From Hypsibius dujardini (taxonomy: Eukaryota; Tardigrada; Eutardigrada; Parachela; Hypsibiidae), in the NCBI GenBank assembly GCA_001579985.1, contig LRSR01012929.1, positions 1 to 24,510 on the forward strand: 24,510 nucleotides of DNA, read 5' to 3'. Shown here piece after piece: positions 7,450 to 16,743 of the stretch. The notes beneath the pieces are model-generated. The model worked only from the letters and a program-made list of their open reading frames with translations. It searched no databases and had not been told where the DNA came from. Position 1 is the first letter of the stretch; every line of letters begins with the position of its first letter. The position numbers were made by a program, and so were the translations under genes.

Positions 7450-9514
7450 CTACTGAACAAACTCTTCCTCCACATCACCGGGGAGTCCGGGGTAAAACCG
7501 GGGATACCAGAGGCGGTACGTGCCGTACCACGCCAGCACGCCCAACGCCACGCCCAAAAACCGCTGGATAAAGCTGTGGTAGTAGACGAGCGTGATCAGC
7601 AGCATCCAGTCCCACAAGACAGCTAGCCCGGCGATGGCGACGGTGATGATGTGAATCGCCACGAGCAGTCGCGGCTTCACCACCAGTTCGAAGCGGCGAT
7701 CGGCTGCGAGGACGTCGGGCCCGTCTTGGATGTCCTCCGTCTCCCAGCGGAAGAAGCCGCGTGCTTCCTCCAGGATCAGCAGGCTGCAGTACACGAGGAG
7801 GAAGGCGTGACCGGAAATGTCAAAATGGCCCCAGGTGTTTCCGCCAGCGAGGCACTCCTAAAGAGGAGACGGAAATGATCAATCAAGCAACCAGCGTTAA
7901 CGCACGTTGAAGTGATCAATCAAGCAACCAGCGTTAAAGCACTTTAAAGTGATCAATCAATCAACCAGCGTTAAAGCACGTTGAAGTAATCAATCAAGCA
8001 ACCAGCGTTAACGCACGTTAAAGTGATCAATCAATCAACGAGCATTAAAGCACGTTGAAGTGATCAATCAATCAACCAGCGTTAAAGCACGTTGAAGTGA
8101 TCAATCAATTAACGAGCATTGAAGCACGTTAAAGTGATCAATCAAGCATCCAGCGTTAAAGCACGTTAAAGTGATCAATCAATCAACCAGCGTTAAAGAA
8201 CGTTGAAGTGATCAATCAATCAACCAGCGTTAACGCACGTTGAAATGATCAATCAATCAACCGGCGTTAACGCACGTTGAAGTGATCAATCAATCAACCA
8301 GCGTTAAAGCACGTTGAAGTAATCAATCAAGCAACCAGCGAATTCGGATAACTGTCAAGACCACTCGTCGGTCAATCCATCAATCAACAGCATTTATTTT
8401 AATTAAAATGTACTAACGATCTAATTCAAGGATTAAAAAATCGAAGTTATATTTTTTTCAAAGAACGCAGTGATAATATTTAAAATCCTAAAATTTATTA
8501 AGATTTTATTTTATTTTTAGCATCTTCTGGTAATAAATTCGGGATAATCATCAAGACCGACAGTCAGTCAATCAACCAATCAACGATGGAGCCGAACAGA
8601 GCCAATGTGTTCCTCTTTATCAATCCAATTTATGAATTCAAGTTTCACACTTTCATTTGCGTCAAAATTAAGAAACTTACTTCGCATAAGAGAGAAACTT
8701 TTAATATTAAAGCATTCCTCGATCACCAACCTCTCATGACAATTTCTACTTCCATAAACCAACCAGAGCACTCAATCAACGAACCAAATCAAGCAATCAA
8801 GCGATCAAATCAAGCAATCAAATCAAGCAATCAAATCAAGCAATCAAGCAATCAAATCAAGCAATCAAGCAATCAAATCAAGCAATCAAGCTAACAAATC
8901 AAGCAATCAAGCGATTAAGCGATCAAATCAAGCAATCAAGTACCCACCTTTCTGGTGAAAATATCATCGCGACTGCACTTTCCCGTGCTCCTCTCAATGC
9001 CCCCAATAAATACTGCCGTCACGGTGTACCACACCACAGTCCCCACCAACAGCCGCGTCACGTTCCGCGCCACCTCTCGCACCAGCCCACCGCCCTCCAC
9101 GTAGCCACAGAGGGCAAAGAAGGCCAGTAAGAGCCAGAAGGTCCAGCCCCAGCTGAGTTTGACAAAGTATTGATTGAAAAAGCTGGACTTTTGGAAAAAG
9201 GAATACTCCTGATACGGCTCCGCCAGGATCCAAAGCGATGAGCAGATCACCGACAGTCCTAGGTAACAAACGGCCTTGATGAGGGGGTCGATTTTGAGGA
9301 TTTTCTTGGAGAAAAAGATGATCCATTGCAGGAGGGAATTAAAGTGGCGGATTAATGGCGGCGCGTTTTCCGGCGTGACATCGGGCTTTCCGCGTCCGTT
9401 TTCCAGAGGCATGGTCCCTTTAGGGGCTTTTGGTGGAGCAGCGGTGCGTTGGCGTGGTGCGGGCGTCGTCACGGGCATGGAGAACTCACCGTATGACGTC
9501 GTCCTCGAAGACAT
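7450..9514 (-). CDS. FITM2: fat storage-inducing transmembrane protein (FIT/FITM family)
   Basis: Exons 9514-8948 and 7857-7450 are joined in phase 0 (donor AAAG|GTGGGT, acceptor TCTTTAG) and give 324 aa. FIT proteins are ER membrane enzymes related to lipid phosphatases. They cleave fatty acyl-CoA and are needed for lipid droplet formation. Diagnostic stretches are NQYFVKLSWGWTFWLLLAFF, LLVGTVVWYTVTAVF with GGIERSTGKC, FDISGHAFLL, and FLGVALGVLAWYGTYRLWYP. The two catalytic histidines of the family correspond to His206 (in SGHAF) and His283 (in YYHSF). About six hydrophobic segments are visible. The protein is longer than human FIT2 (262 aa) because of a Pro-rich cytosolic N terminus (residues 1-55) and an insert of about 18 residues between the histidines. 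An upstream in-frame ATG at 9694 exists, but I chose 9514 because the added part looks like 5' UTR. FITM1 versus FITM2 is not decided by the sequence. Confidence 0.92.
7877..8340. repeat. 37-bp minisatellite in the FITM intron
   Basis: About 12 copies of a unit GATCAATCAATCAACCAGCG plus TTAAAGCACGTTGAAGT, with small variations. It fills nearly half of the 1,090-bp intron (7858-8947). Confidence 0.95.
8784..8936. repeat. ATCAAGCA-type minisatellite in the FITM intron
   Basis: Imperfect units AATCAAGCAATCA and AAGCGATCA, ending about 12 bp from the first-exon donor. Frames across it (NQIKQSS) are repeat artefacts. Confidence 0.9.
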
Positions 9515-9759
9515 TCCGCATTGAAATAAAATCGCTTGGAGCAAAAATTTAAATCCGCAGGTTATTCTTCTTACTTCGCCTTTGGAATGAGAAATCGTGG
9601 AGACAAAATGAGAAATAAATTTGCGGTGAAAAAAAAACCCAAAACAGTTCCCAATTTCATCGCCGAAGGGGAACGGGAAGACCTGATTTTCCACTTGGAA
9701 AACTGTGAGTCACGATGTTTATCAGCAATTTCGGTTGCAGTTACTGAATAGCGATTCCT

Positions 9760-9838
9760 ATGAGTCATGCAGCAACAGCTGGATGAGTCGAGTCATGCAG
9801 CAACAGCTGATGACTCGAGTCATGCAGCAACGGCTGGG
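9760..9838. repeat. short tandem repeat GAGTCATGCAGCAACAGCTG
   Basis: Three imperfect copies of about 25-30 bp. No function is evident. Confidence 0.8.
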
Positions 9839-10116
9839 AGTTGCAAGGGCAGTGCCGCAGTGTACAAGGCCGCGTTTGAATTCATCGATTGATTAAACGA
9901 TTGACTGAATTGTTTGTCAGTTCGAAAACGACACGTGCAGTATCGGAATCGGTCACGATTTAAGAGCCAAAAGTATTTTTTCCTTGCACTGGCACTGATC
10001 CGTTCTCTTAAAAAAATGCTTTTCATTTTTTTTATGTTTGATTTGACGACTGTCGAGTGTTTAGCCTGAAACAAAAACGCCAATGGAAAAACCAATGAGA
10101 ACCTGGTCCACACCAT

Positions 10117-10415
10117 ATCTGGCCAAACCATCAATCAATCAATCGATCACGGCATATTTGGTCGCATCATCAATCAATCAATCGATGACACCATATTTGG
10201 TCAAACCATCAATCAATCAATCAAACCATATTTGGTCAAACCATCAATCAATCAATCAATCAATCAAACCATATTTGGTCAAACCATCAATCAATCAATC
10301 AAACCATATTTGGTCAAACCATCAATCAATCAATCAAACCATATTTGGCCAAACCATCAATCAATTAATCAATCAAACCAAATTTGGCCCAACCATCAAT
10401 CAATCAATCGATGAG
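10117..10415. repeat. minisatellite ACCATATTTGGTCAAACC(ATCA)n
   Basis: About eight units of 34-45 bp, each holding ACCATATTTGGTCAAACC followed by a variable number of ATCA repeats. Confidence 0.95.
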
Positions 10416-10584
10416 GTTCCATAATACTCAGTTTTACTCGTATTTTTTTACAATAATCGGGGACCTCATCTTTTTTTACATGGTGGCGGTTGCAAATATC
10501 GTGCTTTTGTTTGCCTGTTTTGTAACGTTTTATTATATATCCCAACGTGCTCAATACTAGTGGTGGTGTTCACCCTGACAATTT

Positions 10585-10700
10585 CTATAAAATATACTTA
10601 TAAAATATTTCTATAAAATATATTTATAAAATATTTCTATAAAATATATTTATAAAATATTTCTATAAAATATGTTTATAAAATATTTCTATAAAATATA
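10585..10700. repeat. AT-rich tandem repeat, 24-bp period
   Basis: Units of TATAAAATATTTCTATAAAA plus TATA, about five copies. It lies just downstream of the stop codon of nAChR gene A. Confidence 0.9.
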
Positions 10701-10711
10701 TAACCTCAAAG

Positions 10712-13700
10712 TCAGAGTGTGTCCTCGACCGGTACACCGATGTTTCGATCTCCGATCGCCGGTAAAATCACGAGTAAAATCACAGTCGACAACACGGTCG
10801 CCGCGCAAAAAATCCAGAAAAGACAACGATCCATCACTTGCGCCACCTGTCGCCATTCTTTCCGCACGGGTAGGCCGTCGTCGTTGACGATCTCCGCGTC
10901 GTGACACAAGCGAACGGAGACGCGACCGGCATTGTCTTCTTCATTTTCACTGCTCGGGCCAAGGTGGCCGGGGTTATAGTTGGTGTCCACGCGCAGTGCA
11001 TGCGCCAGCTTACCGAGGATCACTCGTTTAACCCAATCAGACAGCGGATGCTTCTCCGGTTGACGCCAGTCGATGTTAATTACGACCACAGTCATGATAA
11101 CCTACAAATTATATACCGTGTTTTCGAGTTAGACAGGTGTGGCACGTGTGCACAGCTGTGTGCACTGTACACACAGCGCAAGCGTCGTGTGCACTGTACA
11201 CACAGCACAAGCGCCGCGTGGCCGATTAATCGTTCCACAGCTCGTACGCTGTCCCTGTTTAACCTGAGAATACACTACTGTACGTGTACGCTCCGTTTTT
11301 GCCTGACAATAGCATGTCAGGCAAAAAGCAACGAGCCAATCACGTAGAAGTAAACGGAACTGAACGAGCCGCTGACGCTTAATGTGAATCAGCGGGGGGT
11401 GGGGCATAATCGACCTTTGAGATCGGGAGCGTACAGTAATTTAATTGGTGAAATTTGAAAGCAACTCGGCAGCGATTGATTGATTGATTAAGCCACATTT
11501 CTTGACGCACACTTTAAATCAGTTGATTGATTGATTGATTGATTGATTAAGCCAAGTTTCTTGACGCACACTTTGAATCAGTTGATTGATTGATTGATTG
11601 TAGGTAAACAATAGCAAACGGTGATGAACAGATAAGATCCGGGGTGGATCAAATTAACTGGTAGGGCAAAAACGTGTCCCTTGAGATCGGGAGATTTACG
11701 GTACGCGGACGCGGAAAAAACTGCTTTCAAATTTTACGCGCGGAAGTTAGAAAATTTAAGTTTACGCGGAACGACGCGGAAATAAACAAAAGTGGAGAAT
11801 TTTGCTTTGACTTCGTTATTTTCAACAGGTTCATGCGCAAGGCCAAAAACAAGCACAAGAGCAATCATGTGAAAGTACAGTGACTCACCGATACTGAAGC
11901 CATTGTCATGACAGTGGTGAGGTAAATGCCTGAAAACCAATTAGGAGGCAATTATAGTAAAAGAAGAGTGAGTGAAAGTCTTGTTCCCAGACCAAGTTCC
12001 GAAGATAATGTACATTACCTATTAAGGGTATGGAATCGGAAGTTTCCGGCAGCTTTTCCGTCACCGATAGCATGATCACGGAGAAGGCGAGTAGCACGGT
12101 GATGCCCAGCGCAATCTTCTCGCCACTGTCCGGCGGCAGAACGAACACGAGCAGCGTCAAGACAGACATCATGATGCACGGGAATAAAGTGTTGTAGGCG
12201 TAGTAGAGACCCCTCCGCCGGATTACGATGCGAAATGTCACGTCCGGAAATGGCTCCGGACAGCAGGAAGTGTAAAACGTCACGTGCCGTTCCACTGTCA
12301 CCTGTAAGACAATGATAGATAGGAAGACAGACAGAGAGACAGAGAGACAGAGAGACAGACAGACAGACAGGCAGGCAGACAGACAGACAGACAGACAGAC
12401 AGATAGATAGACAGATGGACAGACACGTACGCTTTGTAGTTCCCACTCTCCGTTTTTGACGTAATTTTTTAGGTCGACATTGCCTGTTTGAACGACCACG
12501 TCCACTTGAAGGCCATTGTAAACCCAGGAACCGAACTTCATCTGGCATTCTTGCGTGTCAAAAGGGAAGTACCTGGGGACGAGCATTATGCTTATTCGGA
12601 TTAACATTCAAATGCAAGGTTTTTATACCTCAGCGTTATTAAGGGCCACCCCTTGCTTACTGAATATTCACTTTACAGGTGCTCCTCATCTTGGTGGGAG
12701 GGGGCCAGAAGACCGTTCCATTATGCCGGACCAAGGCGCGGCTTTTCATATAGCCGTTCGTGTAGTCATCCGCGCTGGAACAAAATCGTTTTTATCATAA
12801 ACTTTTCAATCAAATAAAAAAATATCCTATTGGCAATCTTTTAAATCGTTTTGAAAGCAATCAAACACACTTGTTATACAAAATCATATCAGGTAGCCAT
12901 AGAAGTTCACACGGCACCACCAGCACCGTTAATCCATGGTAATCCGCCGGGTCCCATGTCAGCAGCTCGTCGTCCCACTCCTGATTCAGCCAGACCATCG
13001 TGGTGAAGACTTGATTACGCTCATCCTGAAACATAACAACCGTTTCTGATGACAATGAAAATATGCGTTATAGTATTCTATAAAATATAAATATTATATT
13101 ATATAATATGGTAATGTAATGTAATGTATGTAATGTAATGTAATGTAATGTAATGTGTGTAATGTAATGTAATGTAATGTAATGTAATGTAATGTAATGT
13201 AATGTAATGTAATGTAATGTAATGAAATGTAATGAAATGTAATGTAATGTAATGTAATGTAATGTAATGTAATGTAATGTTAATATTATGTTATATCATT
13301 ATTAATGTTATTTAATATTGTATAATTAAAATTATTGTATAACATTTTATAATAGATAATATATTTTAATATAAATATAACATTAAATATATAATATGTA
13401 TGCCGTAGAATTGAATACCAAATCGAACAGATGAGTGAGCGCGATTCCCAGTCGAACGACAATCGGAGTGGAGGCATTCCTCACGGGTCGGACGTTTTTC
13501 TCGTAGCCCTGCAGGAGATGGCGGAGGAGGCGCTGCTCATCCGTTAGCCCGGACTTAGTGACCGGCGATCGCAGGGCGGCAACTTCGGTTGTAATGGGAG
13601 TATAGGCGTTTGAATTTGACGCGCGCTGTTGTGCGATCCGCGTTACATGAACAGGGGTTTTACCTATTAAAATACATTCGATAAACGATTTCTTACTTCA

Positions 13701-14119
13701 AAATACTGTCTAAACTCAAGATTCCTTTCTCAGAATCTGCAGTAATGTATTTCCGAACATATATTTATACTTTTCCCGCACAAACACTAAATCGATTTTA
13801 CATTGAAATTATTGATGAGAAATCTGTAATTCGGCTCACCAACCAAACGATTGATAAATCGCCTCAAGCATGTGCTTCTCTCTGATGAGAAGCGCTTGAT
13901 TGTTTGATTTTCCTTACACGCCAAAGCACTCCTGAAAATCAAACGATCAAGCACCTATCAACAAAGAGAAATTAAAGACTGCGCTGATTTAAGGATCAAA
14001 ATGGAGGGTAAACAGAAATGAGGAAAACTGCAAAAATTTTACTTACCACAGACGACCAAGTCAATGCAGCAGCAAGCGATCAGTGTTGAAAACGCAAAAG
14101 GGTTCCTCCAAACCGTCAT
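10712..14119 (-). CDS. nAChR subunit A, alpha type (complete)
   Basis: Eight exons: 14119-14047, 13663-13419, 13025-12871, 12774-12661, 12572-12431, 12301-12019, 11929-11889 and 11101-10712. All junctions are GT-AG and in phase, giving 480 aa. The protein is a Cys-loop ligand-gated channel subunit of the plasma membrane. In order: signal peptide (1-24), N-terminal helix (TDEQRLLRHLLQGY), loop D Trp in TTMVWLNQEW, loop A in LWLPDMILYN, Cys-loop C191-C205, loop B Trp212 in FGSWVYNG, and loop C with vicinal Cys256-Cys257 (FYTSCCPEPF). TM1 is about 276-298. TM2 is about 305-325 with GEK at its start, Leu at 9' and Glu at 20', a cation-selective pore. TM3 is about 336-362, followed by a short cytoplasmic loop, TM4 (about 440-465) and the C terminus VPVEDTL. 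The Cys pair makes it an alpha subunit, closest in type to the alpha7-like group. Oddities: one extra residue between the loop C Tyr and the Cys pair, and Phe261 where Tyr is usual. Confidence 0.94.
11185..11255 (-). repeat. dispersed 71-bp repeat, copy 2
   Basis: The minus strand matches 4038-4108 at about 91%. A CGCTTGTGCTGTGTGTACAG plus TGCACAC segment is duplicated beyond the homology (about 11155-11185). It lies in intron 7 of nAChR gene A. Confidence 0.7.
11273..11437. mobile_element. possible MITE related to family 2
   Basis: The left end CACTACTGTACGTGTACGCTCC, and a right end whose reverse complement is TACTGTACGCTCCCGATC, share TACTGTAC with the family 2 ends. The inverted repeat is short and imperfect, so the call is tentative. 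Confidence 0.35.
11446..11672 (+). repeat. dispersed repeat R, copy 1 (intron 7 of gene A)
   Basis: Runs from TTGAAAGCAACTCGGCAGCG through TTGA arrays and TTTCTTGACGCACAC to GTAGGTAAACAATAGCAAAC and on to GGTAGGGCAAAAA. The last 72 bp match copy 2 at 19095-19166 with one indel. This copy carries one extra internal unit (TTGA array plus CTTGACGCACACTTTGAATC). Confidence 0.85.
12315..12425. repeat. (GACA)n microsatellite filling intron 5 of gene A
   Basis: GACA/GGCA/GATA tetranucleotides occupy nearly all of the 129-nt intron between exon 5 (ends 12431) and exon 6 (starts 12301). Confidence 0.95.
13108..13281. repeat. (AATGT)n pentanucleotide array in intron 2 of gene A
   Basis: About 34 units of TAATG with rare variants, followed by AT-rich sequence to 13400. 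Confidence 0.95.
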
Positions 14120-14138
14120 TGTCTGATGCAAGGAACCA

Positions 14139-14188
14139 TCAAAACCCATCAAAACCCATCAAAACCCATCAAAACCCATCAGAACCCA
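14139..14188. repeat. short decamer repeat CATCAAAACC
   Basis: Five tandem copies, 20 bp upstream (in gene orientation) of the start codon of nAChR gene A, so in its 5' UTR or promoter region. Confidence 0.9.
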
Positions 14189-14609
14189 TCAAAAGTGGAC
14201 TCCCAAAAAACCTGCACGCAATTACTTCAGATGTAATTCACAATGTCCCTCTGTCACCCTGCCAGGAAGACCTAGTTAGCATAAGTCGGAAAAAGGCACC
14301 CGAATAATACAGACAGTCGAGGAAGTGTCACAAAAACACGCATACCAAACCGCGCGATAAGACTTTTAACCCTGATTGATGCGTGGTTATAATAGGAGCG
14401 AACTCTTTAAAGCAATCGAGACTGTAAAGCCTGCAGAAAGGCCGTCAAGGCAAGCAACGCTGAACTGGGAATGGTCTTTATTTAGACCCTCCCCCTCGAA
14501 ATGCGAGTATGTGTTGACGCGGGGATGACTAAATGCTCTTTGGGGCTTTCGCTGTAAACCGCTTAAGAAAAAAAAGCCCGGCGAAAGTGTAACAGTAAGC
14601 GACAGAAAT

Positions 14610-14865
14610 TAATCTAATGAAGGGTCCCCGGAAATGGTCGAACGGGGCGGGGGCAGATGTAATACCTAAACAATCAACCAATCAGCCAGCAGAGCTCCGA
14701 AATGATCGGAACGGAGTTGATTGGTTGATTGGAGTTATAATTGAAGAATCAACCAATCAACCAGCTGATTTCCGGAGCAATCGAAGCGGAGTTGATTGGT
14801 TGATTGTTCAATTATCACCCCTGCCCCGCCCCTTTTGCCCATTTTTGGGACCCTCCATTAAATTA
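14610..14865. mobile_element. foldback MITE, family 1, complete copy
   Basis: 256 bp with inverted ends: TAATCTAATGAAGGGTCCCC at left and, as reverse complement, TAATTTAATGGAGGGTCCC at right. Inner paired blocks are CGGGGCGGGGGCAG and AACAATCAACCAATCA. TTAA occurs at both borders, the target site of piggyBac-type elements. An internal second foldback (GGAACGGAGTTGATTGGTTG) is present. It has no coding capacity. A truncated copy lies at 1700-1883. Confidence 0.75.
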
Positions 14866-14869
14866 AAAT

Positions 14870-15430
14870 TCTGTCTCATCTCGCGCGCGGGAGGTAGTTT
14901 GTGAAGCGGAGTGAAATTCTGAGTAAAACACATTTTCAGAGCCACGCCGATGGACTTAAATGTTTATAATCATCATAGTTATAGCGCTAATTAACAACAT
15001 GAAGCAGAGACATTCCGGGTTCCCTCTCTGAAATCGTATATGAAAAATATAATCTAGTTGTAAGTGAAACGAGATCAAGCAATCAATCATTAAAGTCAAT
15101 GGTTAATCGGTTAGAGCAAAAGGGACCCTTCGATTTTTTTCTCCAGACCTGAGTTCGAGGGCAGACAAAATATTTCAGGCAGATTGGCGTGTCGGCTACC
15201 GTTACGACCCCTTGTGAGGACTGAAAACGGGGTAGACCAGAATCCTCGTGCATTAGCAGGTCATTCAATAGTCGACCTTAAAGTTAGCGTGAACAATTCT
15301 ATCAGCACCCACGCGGTTTTCAAACGTGTAACCTAAGCCTGAGGGTAATAAAACTTTAAATATAGCTTCCGCCGTTGAGTGACTGCTTTTTTGCTCTTTG
15401 GAAGCCCCGTCGTGTTGTGTCTGTGGTGGC
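14870..15430. other. spacer with no gene seen
   Basis: Unique sequence with frequent stops. No recognisable coding, RNA or repeat structure was seen. Confidence 0.5.
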
Positions 15431-15434
15431 CTAA

Positions 15435-15833
15435 ATGGCCTGGCTGAAACCGTCTGACAAAAATGGGTTTGTTTTGACGGCGCCGCAAAAAACCATCTGC
15501 TTCAAAGATGGTCAGGAATTTCAGCTGTCGCGGATCCACGACTACAGCACATGTGTTCCTGAAGAATTCGACCTTTTCTTGAACGATACTTTTTACGGTC
15601 TAAAACTAATCGATACGCAATCCTGTATTGTAGAACTCATCAAATATACACATATATCCTTATTCATAAACGCAAATAAACGTTTCTTAACAATTCTCAA
15701 TTTAAAATTCATTCTGAAATCGATTGGCATTAGCGAAATACTGTTTGGAGGTCAAGGGGCGGAGTTATATGTGCCTTTCAAAAGGAACTGGAATTGTAAG
15801 AGCAATTTTCGAAGATTGGCCCAGACAGAGTAG
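15435..15833 (+). CDS. unassigned open reading frame, 132 codons
   Basis: ATG at 15435 in an acceptable context (CTAAATGG). The first 60 or so codons look protein-like (MAWLKPSDKNGFVLTAPQKT; DYSTCVPEEFDLFLNDTFYG), with mixed third positions. The rest is AT-rich and Ile/Leu/Lys-rich, as expected for non-coding sequence. No signal peptide, membrane segment or known motif is seen. It could be a first exon of a small gene, a fragment of a mobile element, or chance. I do not recognise it. Confidence 0.2.
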   Translation: MAWLKPSDKNGFVLTAPQKTICFKDGQEFQLSRIHDYSTCVPEEFDLFLNDTFYGLKLIDTQSCIVELIKYTHISLFINANKRFLTILNLKFILKSIGISEILFGGQGAELYVPFKRNWNCKSNFRRLAQTE

Positions 15834-15935
15834 TTCCGCTTCATGTCAGTTGATTTCTACAGGGTCCACCACGAACATTTGCTCAACTTTGAAAATCGAC
15901 AGGAAAACTTTACCATGTATCTCTCTAGTATTTTG

Positions 15936-16541
15936 GTGCATGATGACCTTTCGCTTTGTGGATTTCCAGGACACGGTCGGACCAGGAATGAAACGAGTTA
16001 CGGAACATTTCTAAAGGGATTTCCTCCCACTCCTCTTTTGCCGCTTTCAGCATACCGGCCATGCAGCTGCCGACTGAGATTTAAAATAACCGTGCATGAT
16101 GACCTTTCGCTTTGTGGATTTCCAGGACACGGTCGGACCAGGAATGAACGAGTTACGGAACAATTCTAAAGGGATTTCTTCCCACTCCTCTTTTGCCGCT
16201 TTCAGCATACCGGGCCATGCAGTTGCCAACTGAGATTCAAAATAACCGTGCATGATGACCTTTCGCTTTGCGAATCTCCAGGACACGATCGGACCATGAA
16301 TGAAACGAGTTACGGAACATTTCTAAAGGGATTTCTTCCCACTCCTCTTTTGCCGCTTTCAGTATACCGGCCATGCAGCTGCCAACTGAGATTCAAATAA
16401 CCGTGCATGATGACCTTTCGCTTTGCGAATCTCCAGGACACGGTCGGACCAGGAATGAACGAGTTACGGAACATTTCTAAAGGGATTTCCTCCCACTCCT
16501 CTTTTGCCGCTTTCAGTATACCGGCCATGCAGCTGTACTTT
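15936..16541. repeat. 156-bp tandem array, four copies, with buried transposase-like frame
   Basis: Units start at 15936, 16092, 16248 and 16403 (periods 156, 156 and 155). On the minus strand each unit can read AKEEWEEIPLEMFRNSFIPG then PTVSW..AKRKVIMHGYF. The 156-bp period keeps the frame (52 codons), but a 1-base deletion between the third and fourth units breaks it. The string resembles the C-terminal end of Tc1/pogo-type transposases (EEW..IP....RNSF), weakly. No start codon, catalytic core or full-length gene accompanies it. Confidence 0.8.
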
Positions 16542-16637
16542 CGCTTTGCCCAAGGAAATTTAAAATACTCGTTCGCGAAGAATCCTTCGGTGACACTAAT
16601 TGAAATTGAATTGTGGATGGGAAAGGTTCACGGAAAG

Positions 16638-16643
16638 TTTATT
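16638..16643 (-). promoter_or_regulatory. polyadenylation signal of nAChR gene B
   Basis: AATAAA on the minus strand, about 100 nt downstream of the stop codon at 16744-16746. This is the only canonical hexamer close behind any of the nAChR stop codons. Confidence 0.5.
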
Positions 16644-16743
16644 TAAATATGTTGCCCTCAAATTTTTACACCATGGCTGTTTTAAACTTTAACACTAAAA
16701 TGATTCGATCTGTCAACACTCTTCAACACTCTGCATCGCATTA

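Larger units (their letters stand above)
9840..10711. other. spacer between nAChR gene A and FITM, largely repeats
   Basis: It contains a minisatellite at 10117-10415, an AT-rich tandem repeat at 10585-10700, and otherwise unique sequence with no coding signal on either strand. The 10585-10700 part would be the 3' UTR or flank of nAChR gene A. Confidence 0.6.

Noticed and set aside
7877-8340. CRISPR array
   Set aside because: The 37-bp units abut one another with no unique spacers, and the context is a eukaryotic intron. It is a minisatellite.
9571-9768. Short frames upstream of the FITM start on both strands, and the in-frame ATG at 9694
   Set aside because: The upstream extension of FITM lacks hydrophobic or conserved segments. 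The plus-strand frames are shadows.
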